Source of the DNA: CAZJFC01 sp964545245
GTDB taxonomy: Bacteria; Pseudomonadota; Alphaproteobacteria; Rickettsiales; 21-14-0-20-44-7
DNA: 55,474 nucleotides
Direction: 5' to 3'
Assembly: GCA_964545245.1 (NCBI GenBank)
Contig: CAZJFC010000006.1
Coordinates: forward strand, 1 to 55,474
Positions 36,049 through 44,163 of this stretch are shown here, piece by piece; within the stretch, counting starts at the first letter, position 1; every line of letters begins with the position of its first letter. The notes beneath the pieces are model-generated. The model was not told where the DNA came from, made no database searches, and saw only the letters and a list, made by a program, of their open reading frames with translations. Position numbers and translations under genes: made by a program.

Positions 36049-36139
36049 TACATGTCCAATGCCTCGCGGCTAAAAATTGCTGCGATCGTCTTTATGCGAT
36101 TTTTGAACTCCCGGCTGCCAAAGGATTGGCGGCCTTTTT
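35948..36139 (+). ncRNA. candidate structured RNA / leader upstream of the large pilin
   Basis: The 304-bp stretch between bamE and the pilin holds a series of plus-strand hairpins: GCAGGA/TCCTGC (35948-35964), CGGGT/ACCCG (35965-35982), GGTTG/CAACC (35991-36004), a long-range GCCGGGAG/CTCCCGGC (36034-36041 with 36108-36115) enclosing AAAAATTGC/GCGATTTTT (36072-36080 with 36096-36104), then a terminator. Two stems use a G-U pair on this strand that would be a C-A mismatch on the other, favouring plus-strand RNA. It matches no riboswitch class I know. The upstream promoter is not clear. Confidence 0.45.
36113..36139 (+). terminator. intrinsic terminator 12 nt before the pilin Shine-Dalgarno
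   Basis: Nine-pair stem GGCTGCCAA/TTGGCGGCC (36113-36121 and 36126-36134), tetraloop AGGA, then TTTTTGTTTG. Its first three bases (GGC) are also needed by the long-range stem ending at 36115, so the two pairings compete. Confidence 0.8.
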
Positions 36140-36161
36140 GTTTGTAACTTGGGAGTAAGAA

Positions 36162-38057
36162 ATGGAACTTCAGAAATTCGGAATTTCAGAACATTGGATT
36201 GTAACTGAGCGTCATCGCGGGCGCAGCGCGGCGATCCAGTCTGGATTGCTTCGGCTAAAGCCTCGCAATGACAAATCCCACCAACCATTAACCAATAGCC
36301 ATCAACCCAAAAAGGGCTTCTCCCTCATCGAACTCTCAATCGTATTCGTAGTGATAGGTATCCTGATGACCGGCGCTATCACTTTTGTGAGCGGCTATAC
36401 CAAAGGCCACCAGATCAAAGAGACCAAAATGAAGCTCGGTGCGATTGAAAAAGAACTCATTGTCCATGTCCGTAAATACGGTCATCTTCCTTGCCCCGCA
36501 AGCAGGACTGTTGCGCTTGGCACTGCCAATTTCGGCATGTCCCCTTCTGCATGCAACATAGCACCTCCGGCAGGAACAGCGGATGTTAATTCAGGTAAGG
36601 TAAGAATCGGGATGGTTCCCGTAAAGAGCTTGGGCTTGCCGCAGAACTATGCCTTCGATGGCTGGGGTAACAGGATTACCTACTCAGCAATAAGGAACCT
36701 TGCAGTAGGCCAGTCCACTTATAATTCATACACAACAACCGATACTAACGGTGTTATCATAATACAGGATGGGAATGGCAATCAATTATATCCCGCCGAT
36801 GATAAGAACATTACTGCATACGCACTGGTAAGTCATGGTGCAGATGGCAAAGGCTCCTTCAACCGCACCGGGCAGAATGTTGTCGCCTGCGGTACAGCAA
36901 CGAAAGATTCGGAGAATTGTGATGATAACGACTCCCTGTTCTTTGACATGCCAATCAATGATGGCGATGTACCGGCAAGTTATTTCAATGATTATATAAG
37001 GTGGAAGCCAATCACTTCACTCAACCTTGACGCCAACTCGGCGAACATCTCCACCGCTACCGGCCTGCCCAACTGCGCGGCGGGGGAAACCCTTATCTCT
37101 GACGGAGCGGGGGCTTATGTGTGTGGCACAGCGGGAGGGGGTGAAGGAGGAAGTGAAGAAAGCAGTGGAGGTGGAAATTTTGAGGGAGAGCGTATTGATA
37201 TTAAATTAAGTCAGCATGGTTGCCAAGAGAACGAATGGAATGATAGTTGTGAATGCGTAGTGGAAGAAGGGGGGTATTATGAAGAACCATATACGAGAAA
37301 AGACTGCGAATATTGGCCTAATTATATATGGTCTAGTAGTTGGGGAGAGGAACCACCTGCTAATCCTAATGCTGGGCGCATATACAGGTATGATTTAAGT
37401 ACGTATGCTTCCAAGCCTAAGTATCTAACGCTTGATGCTTTTTGTTCAGCGACTGCGAATAAAAAAACTAGCGCTGATAATGCTTATGCAACCGCTGGTG
37501 CAACTGTAGTGCTGGGTTTTATTGATAAAGATAATAACTATATAAACATTTACAGAAGACCAACAAGATATACCGCTATGCCTTATTATAGCAGTGCGAT
37601 GGTTTATCCTTATGTTGGTTCTAACGTACAGATAAGACCTGGCTTAGGCGGTATTAACTTTGCGGGTTCAGAACCTTATACTATTGATAATCTATTTTAT
37701 CGTAATTCTCCTCATTCGGAAGAAAAAACACATATATTGGATAATTATCTGGTAGGGTGTTATGCCACTGTAAATAAGTTATTTTATTATATGGATGTCG
37801 GGGAGTATGTTGTGGCAAGTACTAACTACGCTAGTATTAATCAGGTTGTAGAGAATCAGAATATAGGTCATAAGCGTGATATATTTTCCCATTATATGGA
37901 TGAGAGTAATAGGCTTATCCCTATTCCTTCCAAAACTAAATATATTGAAATCCGACATATGTATTTTGGGTATAAAGTTGAAGGCCTTCCCCCTAACCCA
38001 AATAAAAACGGAGAGGTAGTTGCATCGACTTCAGCCTATGTGCAGTTTTTTAAATAA
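36162..38057 (+). CDS. large modular type IV pilin-like protein
   Basis: 631 aa. A prepilin peptidase site and helix lie at about residues 51-72 (KKGFSLIELSIVFVVIGIL), preceded by an unusually long 50-residue leader encoded by repeats. A pilin-type domain runs to about residue 320 (with LPCPASRT and VPVKSLGLPQNYAFDGWG). A Gly/Ser/Glu linker (EGGSEESSGGG) then joins it to a 300-residue Tyr/Asn-rich domain that I do not recognise. GC drops sharply near 37150, where that domain begins. GGGAG at 36151 supports the ATG. Possibly a tip adhesin of a pilus or secretion pseudopilus. Confidence 0.82.
   Translation: MELQKFGISEHWIVTERHRGRSAAIQSGLLRLKPRNDKSHQPLTNSHQPKKGFSLIELSIVFVVIGILMTGAITFVSGYTKGHQIKETKMKLGAIEKELIVHVRKYGHLPCPASRTVALGTANFGMSPSACNIAPPAGTADVNSGKVRIGMVPVKSLGLPQNYAFDGWGNRITYSAIRNLAVGQSTYNSYTTTDTNGVIIIQDGNGNQLYPADDKNITAYALVSHGADGKGSFNRTGQNVVACGTATKDSENCDDNDSLFFDMPINDGDVPASYFNDYIRWKPITSLNLDANSANISTATGLPNCAAGETLISDGAGAYVCGTAGGGEGGSEESSGGGNFEGERIDIKLSQHGCQENEWNDSCECVVEEGGYYEEPYTRKDCEYWPNYIWSSSWGEEPPANPNAGRIYRYDLSTYASKPKYLTLDAFCSATANKKTSADNAYATAGATVVLGFIDKDNNYINIYRRPTRYTAMPYYSSAMVYPYVGSNVQIRPGLGGINFAGSEPYTIDNLFYRNSPHSEEKTHILDNYLVGCYATVNKLFYYMDVGEYVVASTNYASINQVVENQNIGHKRDIFSHYMDESNRLIPIPSKTKYIEIRHMYFGYKVEGLPPNPNKNGEVVASTSAYVQFFK
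36163..36202. repeat. degenerate octamer array, 5 units
   Basis: Five consecutive 8-bp units of consensus (C/T)(A/G)GAAnnT, starting at the second base of the pilin ATG. The same array, also opening with TGGAAC, occurs at 49107-49154. Confidence 0.75.
36211..36272. repeat. palindromic interspersed element inside the pilin leader
   Basis: 62-bp imperfect palindrome: outer arms GTCATCGCGG and CCTCGCAATGAC, inner near-perfect inverted repeat at 36231-36249. It resembles the interspersed palindromes of Rickettsiales and other alphaproteobacteria whose translation gives AAIQ...GLLR...PRND, and here it is read in frame as RSAAIQSGLLRLKPRNDK. A degenerate heptamer array (ACCATTA-like, 36277-36311) follows. 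Confidence 0.75.
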
Positions 38058-38078
38058 CACAAGGCAGTTCAATCACTA

Positions 38079-38107
38079 TTGACATTTTACCCCGCCTTGC
38101 CGATATT
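38079..38107 (+). promoter_or_regulatory. candidate promoter abutting prfB
   Basis: TTGACA (38079-38084), 17-bp spacer, GATATT (38102-38107). Predicted start coincides with the prfB ATG at 38114, and no Shine-Dalgarno is visible. Confidence 0.45.
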
Positions 38108-38113
38108 CACCGC

Positions 38114-39221
38114 ATGAACCCTGAGCTTTACCCGAAAATTGAACAGATAAAAGGCAGCCTTGACCTTTTGAGGAGGTTTCTTTGACGTTGAGAAATCCAC
38201 GAAACGCCTTTCCGAACTGAACGAACTCGCGGAATCATCCGATATCTGGAGCGACCCGGCGAAGGCGCGTGACGTGATGCGCGAACGCACGCAACTGCAA
38301 TTCTCCCTCGATTCCCTGCGCGGGCTTGAATCGGCGCTGAATGACAATTTGAGCCTCATAGAGATGGGCGAGGCGGAAAAAGACGAATCCGTGGTGAAAG
38401 AGGCGGAGGACGCGCTTCTTGCCACTGCCGAGCGCGCAAAACAAATGGAAATCGAGTGCCTGCTTTCCGGCGAGGCGGATGCCAACAACGCCTTCGTTGA
38501 ATTCCACCCCGGCGCGGGCGGAACCGAAAGCCACGACTGGGCGGATATGCTGATGCGCATGTACCTTCGCTGGGCGGAGCGGCGCGGTTTCAAAACCGAA
38601 ATCATCGACATGCAGGCCGGTGAGGAAGCGGGAATAAAATCCGCCACCATAAAAATCGCGGGGCATAACGCCTATGGCTGGCTGAAAACCGAGGCGGGTG
38701 TCCACCGCCTTGTGCGTATCTCGCCATTCGATTCCAACGCCCGCAGGCATACCAGCTTTGCAAGCGTATGGGTTTACCCGGAAGTTGATGACAACATCGA
38801 AATCGAAATCAACGAGAAGGATCTGCGCATCGATACTTATCGCGCATCCGGCGCAGGCGGCCAGCATGTCAACAAAACCGATAGTGCTGTGCGGATTACA
38901 CACCTTCCCACCAACATTGCGGTGCAATGCCAGTCCGAGCGCTCGCAGCACAAAAACCGGGCGGAATGCTACAGGTTATTGCGCGCCCGCCTATATGAGC
39001 TTGAGCTGCAAAAGCGGGAGGCGGCGGCGCAGGCGGTGGAAGATTCCAAGAGCGATATCGGCTGGGGGCACCAGATCCGCTCATACGTGCTTCACCCATA
39101 CCAGATGGTGAAGGATTTACGCACCGGTGTTGAAGCGGGTGATTCCCGCGCAGTGCTTGACGGCAAACTCGACCCGTTCATTTCAGCCAGCCTTTCACAA
39201 AGAATCGGAGGAAAAAAATGA
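38114..39221 (+). CDS. prfB: peptide chain release factor 2 with programmed +1 frameshift
   Basis: RF2 recognises UGA and UAA stops. Translation starts at the ATG 38114 and reads 23 codons to an in-frame TGA at 38183-38185. The classic shift site is present: AGGAGG (38171-38176), three bases, then CTT TGA C, so ribosomes slip +1 and continue from 38184 to 39221 (368 aa in all). Low RF2 favours shifting, giving autoregulation. The GGQ motif (SGAGGQHVNKTDS) is intact. The M48 protease start overlaps the stop (ATGA). Confidence 0.95.
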
Positions 39222-40018
39222 GAAAAACAGCGTTACTATCATTATTAACCGCCATTTCATTAACCGCCTGCACAGGCGCAACCACCAGCACCCCCACGGT
39301 TTCAAAGGGTGAGCTTGCAAGGGAAAGGCAGGAGCAGCAAAGCTATGTAAAGAACAATGGCGGCAACGCGAAAAGCGATAATGTGGTTGTCATCACCAAA
39401 TCAATGGGTGATGAGTTCAGGCAGGTGGCGCAGCGTGTTGGTGTCGCGGGTGAGGAAATGTGCAAGGAGCTTGGCCGCAAGAAATGCGTGTTCGGCTTCA
39501 AGCTTGAGGAAGATTCCATCCTGAACGCCTATGCGGACGGTAACAATATCGTGGTAAGTTCGGCAATGGCGCAGTTCACCGATATTGACGAGCTGGCAAA
39601 TGTCCTTTCGCATGAATATGCGCATAACATGATGAGCCATGTGAAAACCCAGACCCAGAATGTAATGGTGGGCGGTGTGGCCGGTGCGCTGGCGGACATC
39701 CTTGCAGCCAGTCAGGGTTATGATACCGGCGGGACATTCAGCAAGCTGGGGCAGAGCGCAGGTGTGCTGACTTATTCCAAGGATTTTGAGCGCGAGGCGG
39801 ATTATGTCGGGTTATACATCATGAACCGTGCGGGTTATGATGTCACAAAAGCGCCGGGAATGTGGCGTAAAATGTCTGCCGCTGACCCCAACGGGATTTA
39901 TAATGCGACTACACATCCGGCAAACCCTGAGCGCTATGTGGCTTTGAACAAGACAATTGAAGAGATTAAGGACAAACAGGCGCGCGGCGTGAAAGTTGTC
40001 CCGAATTTCAGGAAATAG
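39218..40018 (+). CDS. M48-family metalloprotease lipoprotein
   Basis: 266 aa. Signal peptide with lipobox (SLTAC) near residue 18. Zinc site HEYAH at residues 132-136 (NVLSHEYAHNMMSHV), with the later glutamate in FEREADYVGLYIMNRAGYD, as in BepA/Oma1-type periplasmic proteases that act in outer-membrane quality control. GGAGG precedes the ATG, which overlaps the prfB stop. Confidence 0.9.
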   Translation: MRKTALLSLLTAISLTACTGATTSTPTVSKGELARERQEQQSYVKNNGGNAKSDNVVVITKSMGDEFRQVAQRVGVAGEEMCKELGRKKCVFGFKLEEDSILNAYADGNNIVVSSAMAQFTDIDELANVLSHEYAHNMMSHVKTQTQNVMVGGVAGALADILAASQGYDTGGTFSKLGQSAGVLTYSKDFEREADYVGLYIMNRAGYDVTKAPGMWRKMSAADPNGIYNATTHPANPERYVALNKTIEEIKDKQARGVKVVPNFRK

Positions 40019-40019
40019 G

Positions 40020-40757
40020 CTAACAACGCTCCGGAACCACCCGCGCGAAAACAATCCCATAAACTTTATGTGCCCCGGCTTTACGCAGCACTTTTGCACA
40101 TTCATTCATGGTTGCGCCGGTGGTCATCACATCATCCACCAGCAGGATGGTTTTGCCTTTCAGGCTGCCATGCGTGGCGGCAAACGCATTCTCGACATTT
40201 TTCTGCCGGTTTTCCCGGTTGAGCCTTGTCTGGCTTTTCGTATGGCGCACGCGCTTTAACAGCAATGGCTGATAGTCGATATTCCTGGCCTTTGCGATGT
40301 TTTTCGCGAGCAGTCCGGCCTGGTTATATTTCCTGCCCAGCTTGCGGCGGAAATGCAGCGGGATTGGCGAGATTATATCCGCCTTGGCCAGCGCTTCATC
40401 GTAACTGTTTGCCATAAGGCGCGAAATATGCGGGGCGAGATAAGTCCCGTCGCCGAATTTGAGTTTGATTGCAAGTTTGCGGCCGGTTCCTTCGTAATAG
40501 CAGAATGCGCGTACCTGTCTGAATTTTGGTTTCTCGGCGATACAGAATTTGCATCTGGCTTCCTCTCCCATATCGAATTCAAAAGGCAGTCCGCAGCAAT
40601 GGCATTGGTGCTTCCCGATTATCTTGAATTCGCCGAAACATTCCGGGCAGATGTTTCCATGCTCGCTGACAAGCTTGCTGCATGAAAGGCAGCGTGGTGG
40701 AAGGGTGAAATCCAAAACTGCTTGCAGTAAATTTCCGGCTGGTTTAAAAATTTGCAT
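40020..40757 (-). CDS. comF: ComF-family phosphoribosyltransferase-like protein
   Basis: 245 aa. The N-terminus holds cysteine pairs (CLSCS, CPEC, CHCCG, CKFC) for zinc. The C-terminal PRTase domain has the PRPP loop LLVDDVMTTGATMNE and PLHFRRKLGRKYNQAGLLA. ComF proteins take part in DNA uptake or 3' processing of competence DNA in some bacteria; a role here is unproven. It converges on the M48 gene with one base between stops. Confidence 0.92.
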   Translation of the reverse strand: MQIFKPAGNLLQAVLDFTLPPRCLSCSKLVSEHGNICPECFGEFKIIGKHQCHCCGLPFEFDMGEEARCKFCIAEKPKFRQVRAFCYYEGTGRKLAIKLKFGDGTYLAPHISRLMANSYDEALAKADIISPIPLHFRRKLGRKYNQAGLLAKNIAKARNIDYQPLLLKRVRHTKSQTRLNRENRQKNVENAFAATHGSLKGKTILLVDDVMTTGATMNECAKVLRKAGAHKVYGIVFARVVPERC

Positions 40758-40785
40758 AGTAATCTTATTAGGATATACAGTTGAT

Positions 40786-41541
40786 ATGTCAAAAGAAGAT
40801 AAATCCTCCTTACCGCTGGAAATTCATAACGTAGCGAAGAAATATGGCAGGAAGAAATCCGCCCCGCTGGTTATCTCGGATGTTACGTTCAACGTGAAAA
40901 AAGGCGAGATTTTTGGGCTTATCGGCCTGAACGGGGTGGGCAAGACCACTCTGATTAAAGTTATCCTTGACCTGCATAAGGCGACCGAGGGTGATGTAAA
41001 AATTTTCGGGATTGATTCAAAGGATTATAATTCCCGCCAGAAACTCGCATACCTGCCTGAGAAATTTTACCCTTCCCAGCTTTTGAAGGGTCGTGAGTTC
41101 CTTGAACTGGCGGTTTCCGCCTATGGCGAAAAGCTTGATATGGAGCGTGTGCGCAGGGATGCGGAGAAGCTCCAGCTTGACCCGAAAGTGCTTGATAACC
41201 GTGTCGGTAAATATTCCAAGGGCATGGGGCAGAAACTTGGGTTGTTGAGCGTTTTCCTTTCCGATACCCCGCTTCTTGTGCTGGATGAGCCGATGAGCGG
41301 GCTTGACCCGGAGGCGAGGGTGCGCCTTAAGGATTATATCCTTGAACACCGCGCGGCGGGCAAAACCATTTTCTTCAGTTCCCACATCCTCAGCGATATT
41401 GACGAGCTTTGCGACAATGTCGGCGTTATCCATGATGCAGGGCTGAAATTTCTCGGTACGCCGAAAGACATGAAGAAAAAGTTCAGGAACGATATCCTTG
41501 AGCGCGCCTTCCTTAACTGTATTGAGAACAAGGTTCAGTAA
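40786..41541 (+). CDS. ABC transporter ATP-binding protein (ABC-2 type)
   Basis: 251 aa from the ATG at 40786. Walker A is LIGLNGVGKTTLIK, the signature is YSKGMGQKLGL (the KGM form typical of ABC-2 exporters), Walker B is LLVLDEPMSGLDPEA and the switch His is in FFSSHIL. No permease gene is adjacent, so the partner lies elsewhere. The last 7 bases overlap the end of the convergent pilin gene. Confidence 0.9.
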   Translation: MSKEDKSSLPLEIHNVAKKYGRKKSAPLVISDVTFNVKKGEIFGLIGLNGVGKTTLIKVILDLHKATEGDVKIFGIDSKDYNSRQKLAYLPEKFYPSQLLKGREFLELAVSAYGEKLDMERVRRDAEKLQLDPKVLDNRVGKYSKGMGQKLGLLSVFLSDTPLLVLDEPMSGLDPEARVRLKDYILEHRAAGKTIFFSSHILSDIDELCDNVGVIHDAGLKFLGTPKDMKKKFRNDILERAFLNCIENKVQ

Positions 41542-42338
41542 ACCACAGGCTCATCGACAAAAAGCAGGAACCCGCATCCTGCGGCATTCACGTCACTTCC
41601 CCATGTAACGGTTGAGGAATGCGCTGACTGTGCCTCATTGACGCAGTAAGGTTCAGTCGTGCGGTAGGAAATATACCATCCGGTGCCGGGGTTCCCGTCA
41701 TCCACTTTCTGGTCAATGGCTGATGCCATGGTTTTCGTCAGGCATGCATAACTCCAGTGGTTTGGTATCACATATATGGCGTTGCCATGGCGGTTGTACA
41801 TTCCATTGGCGTTGCCTCCTGCGCCGATATAACTATTATGTCCAACGAATAGCCCGCAATTCTCATTTGCCCGTGCGGTGCTTCCGCTTGGTGCGGCGGT
41901 GATATAATCGAGTATTGGGTTGCGTCCCGGCATAACGCCAGGATTATACACATATGAATAACTGCCTTTTATATATCCATAACTGGAAAGTTCTGTCCAT
42001 GCGCCGTTGAATTCCGTGGCGGCGCATAAGCTTGACCCAAGGGTTCCATCTCCCCCCCACGGGCGCCAGTGGCCAATATAGCCATTTTTCAAATCAACAG
42101 GGGCGCATCCGTCAGTAATGAGATAATCACCCGGCCAGAAGCCGGTATCATGTTTGAACATCTGGAAGGCGGTTTTATATGCTTCGATATCCTGGATCAG
42201 CCGCGAGCGTTTCGAGGTATCGATCATTGAGCGCGCAGCGAGTATGCCTGCTATTATCAGCCCGATAATGACCAGCACTATTGAAAGCTCGACCAGGGTG
42301 AAGCCGTGGTTTTTCCGGTATAACATATTGTTTTTCAT
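41535..42338 (-). CDS. type IV pilin / pseudopilin
   Basis: 267 aa. Short leader then HGFTLVELSIVLVIIGLIIAGIL, the prepilin peptidase motif with Glu at +5. A Met at residue 5 (42326) is an alternative start. The C-terminal domain has ordinary pilin features (AYKTAFQMFKHDTGFWPGD) and several cysteines for a disulfide loop. No assembly ATPase or secretin is nearby. It differs in size and sequence from the pilin at 36.2 kb beyond the N-terminal helix. Confidence 0.88.
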   Translation of the reverse strand: MKNNMLYRKNHGFTLVELSIVLVIIGLIIAGILAARSMIDTSKRSRLIQDIEAYKTAFQMFKHDTGFWPGDYLITDGCAPVDLKNGYIGHWRPWGGDGTLGSSLCAATEFNGAWTELSSYGYIKGSYSYVYNPGVMPGRNPILDYITAAPSGSTARANENCGLFVGHNSYIGAGGNANGMYNRHGNAIYVIPNHWSYACLTKTMASAIDQKVDDGNPGTGWYISYRTTEPYCVNEAQSAHSSTVTWGSDVNAAGCGFLLFVDEPVVY

Positions 42339-42448
42339 TTATTTGGAATTATAACAGCGGAGTGGTAAAGCTTTTATTAAAGCGTGGTTTACAATAGCTT
42401 TCCGTGGTGCTAGAAACAGCGCAAATCAAATAGTTTTTAGAGGCTTGT

Positions 42449-43291
42449 ATGGCGGTTATTGACGGTAAGGCATTTGCGGCAAAGGTCAGGGCGGCAGTGG
42501 CCGGGGAGATCAGCAGAACCGGCCTAAAACCGGGCCTGGCTGTGGTTCTGGTCGGAGATGACCCGGCAAGCCAGGTTTATGTCGGCAACAAGGACAAGGC
42601 GGCGAATGAGGTAGGGATCAACGCAAGGACCATAAAACTTCCTGCGGAAGCCGGTGAGCGGCAACTCCTTGATTTAATTGCGGAATTGAACGCAGATGAT
42701 TCGGTTCACGGGATACTGGTTCAGCTTCCCCTTCCCAAACAGATTAACGAAAGCGCAGTTATTAACGCGATTTCCCCGGATAAGGATGTGGACGGGTTCC
42801 ATGTTTTCAACGCGGGCAGGCTGGCCACCGGGCAGGAGGGTTTTATCCCCTGCACCCCCCTTGGCTGCATCATGATGCTGAAAGATGTATTGGGCGATTT
42901 AACCGGGCTGAATGCGGTGGTTATCGGGCGTTCCAACATTGTCGGCAAGCCGATGGCTAATTTATTGCTAAAAGAAAATTGTACGGTTACAATTGCCCAT
43001 TCAAAAACAAGGAATTTGCCGGAAGTATGCGCGCGGGCGGATATTCTGGTGGCGGCGGTCGGTCGTCCGAAAATGGTTAAATCTGAATGGGTTAAACCGG
43101 GCGCGGTGGTGATTGACGTAGGCATTAACCGTGGCGGGGACGGCAAGCTTTGCGGCGATGTGGACTTTGCTGATGTTGCCCCTAAAGCTGCCCATATTAC
43201 CCCGGTTCCGGGCGGTGTTGGGCCAATGACGATTGCCTGCCTGCTGTATAATACGCTTGAATCGGCGAAAAAATTTGGTTATAAAGATTAA
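42449..43291 (+). CDS. folD: FolD: methylene-THF dehydrogenase / methenyl-THF cyclohydrolase
   Basis: 280 aa. Bifunctional one-carbon enzyme that makes 10-formyl-THF. Motifs seen: PGLAVVLVGDDPASQVYVGNK with the catalytic Lys following, VQLPLPKQ, DKDVDGFH, and the NADP domain GRSNIVGKPMANLLL with PVPGGVGPMTIACLL at the end. Length normal. GAGG precedes the ATG. Confidence 0.95.
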   Translation: MAVIDGKAFAAKVRAAVAGEISRTGLKPGLAVVLVGDDPASQVYVGNKDKAANEVGINARTIKLPAEAGERQLLDLIAELNADDSVHGILVQLPLPKQINESAVINAISPDKDVDGFHVFNAGRLATGQEGFIPCTPLGCIMMLKDVLGDLTGLNAVVIGRSNIVGKPMANLLLKENCTVTIAHSKTRNLPEVCARADILVAAVGRPKMVKSEWVKPGAVVIDVGINRGGDGKLCGDVDFADVAPKAAHITPVPGGVGPMTIACLLYNTLESAKKFGYKD

Positions 43292-43319
43292 ATAACATTA
43301 ATTATTTTTGGTTTATTAA

Positions 43320-44141
43320 ATGCCTAAGCTTAAGCCACTGAATAAGGTGCCTGATTTCCTTACCGAAACAGTCCGGTTCGGCGATAATGAAATAAGCCGT
43401 TATGATTTTCTTGGGTGGATTATGTCGGAAGTCGTCCACGACAGGAATGCAATCGGATTGCATGGAAAATTATGCAGGATGAGTGAGACCCTGCTTATGC
43501 TTGCAACTTTCCGTACTCCGCTGGAAGGTGTAATAGCGGTCGATGACGAAAAGAGTATCAGGTCATATTTAGATCCCACACATTTTCATGGTAGTGATGT
43601 AACGGAAGTACTGGAAGGATTAGGGTGGAATCTGCATGAGGACGATAAAACTGCAATAAGAGAGTTATTTATAGACATCCGGAAGCTGAGATATGACACA
43701 AGCCGGAGTGATGGGTTTGCCAGCAGCATCAAGGTACGCAACCAGGGGGTGCTTGGGTTTATGAAGCATGAATTCCGGTATGAGTTGGGCAGAAATGTGA
43801 AGCCCGGTCTTCCCGTTTATGATTTCCTGCGGGAAATTTCATGGATGCTGTCTGATAAAGACCCGTGCGGTATGGATAAGAAAGGGTCGTTTTCGGCAAC
43901 GCTCCAATACCGCCTTAATGAAGCGGCGGAAGATCTCCTGTGCATAGCTGCGAAAGGAACTGTCCTTGAGCCCCTGTTAAGGGGTGAGATACGGCCGAAT
44001 ATGGATAACCTGCTTGCTGAAACGGTAGGGGTTCTGTGCCTGCGGAGCGGTGTGGATTCAGATAAGGATTATACCCCTTTGATTGACACTGTGGAACAAA
44101 TGCAAAAGGCATGGGCAGAAAGCAGGGTGAGGGACAGATAG
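43320..44141 (+). CDS. hypothetical protein, 273 aa
   Basis: Soluble, mostly helical 273-aa protein with no signal peptide or membrane segment. I do not recognise the family. Charged stretches such as DDKTAIRELFIDIRKLRYDTS and a conserved-looking block ISWMLSDKDPCGMDKK suggest a folded domain. It follows folD by 28 bp without a clear ribosome-binding site, and converges with the 394-aa gene 22 bp away. Confidence 0.7.
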   Translation: MPKLKPLNKVPDFLTETVRFGDNEISRYDFLGWIMSEVVHDRNAIGLHGKLCRMSETLLMLATFRTPLEGVIAVDDEKSIRSYLDPTHFHGSDVTEVLEGLGWNLHEDDKTAIRELFIDIRKLRYDTSRSDGFASSIKVRNQGVLGFMKHEFRYELGRNVKPGLPVYDFLREISWMLSDKDPCGMDKKGSFSATLQYRLNEAAEDLLCIAAKGTVLEPLLRGEIRPNMDNLLAETVGVLCLRSGVDSDKDYTPLIDTVEQMQKAWAESRVRDR

Positions 44142-44163
44142 CATATGTGGATAGTTTCCGATG

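Noticed and set aside
35948..36139. cyclic-di-GMP (GEMM) riboswitch before the pilin
   Set aside because: The conserved GEMM sequence blocks are absent.
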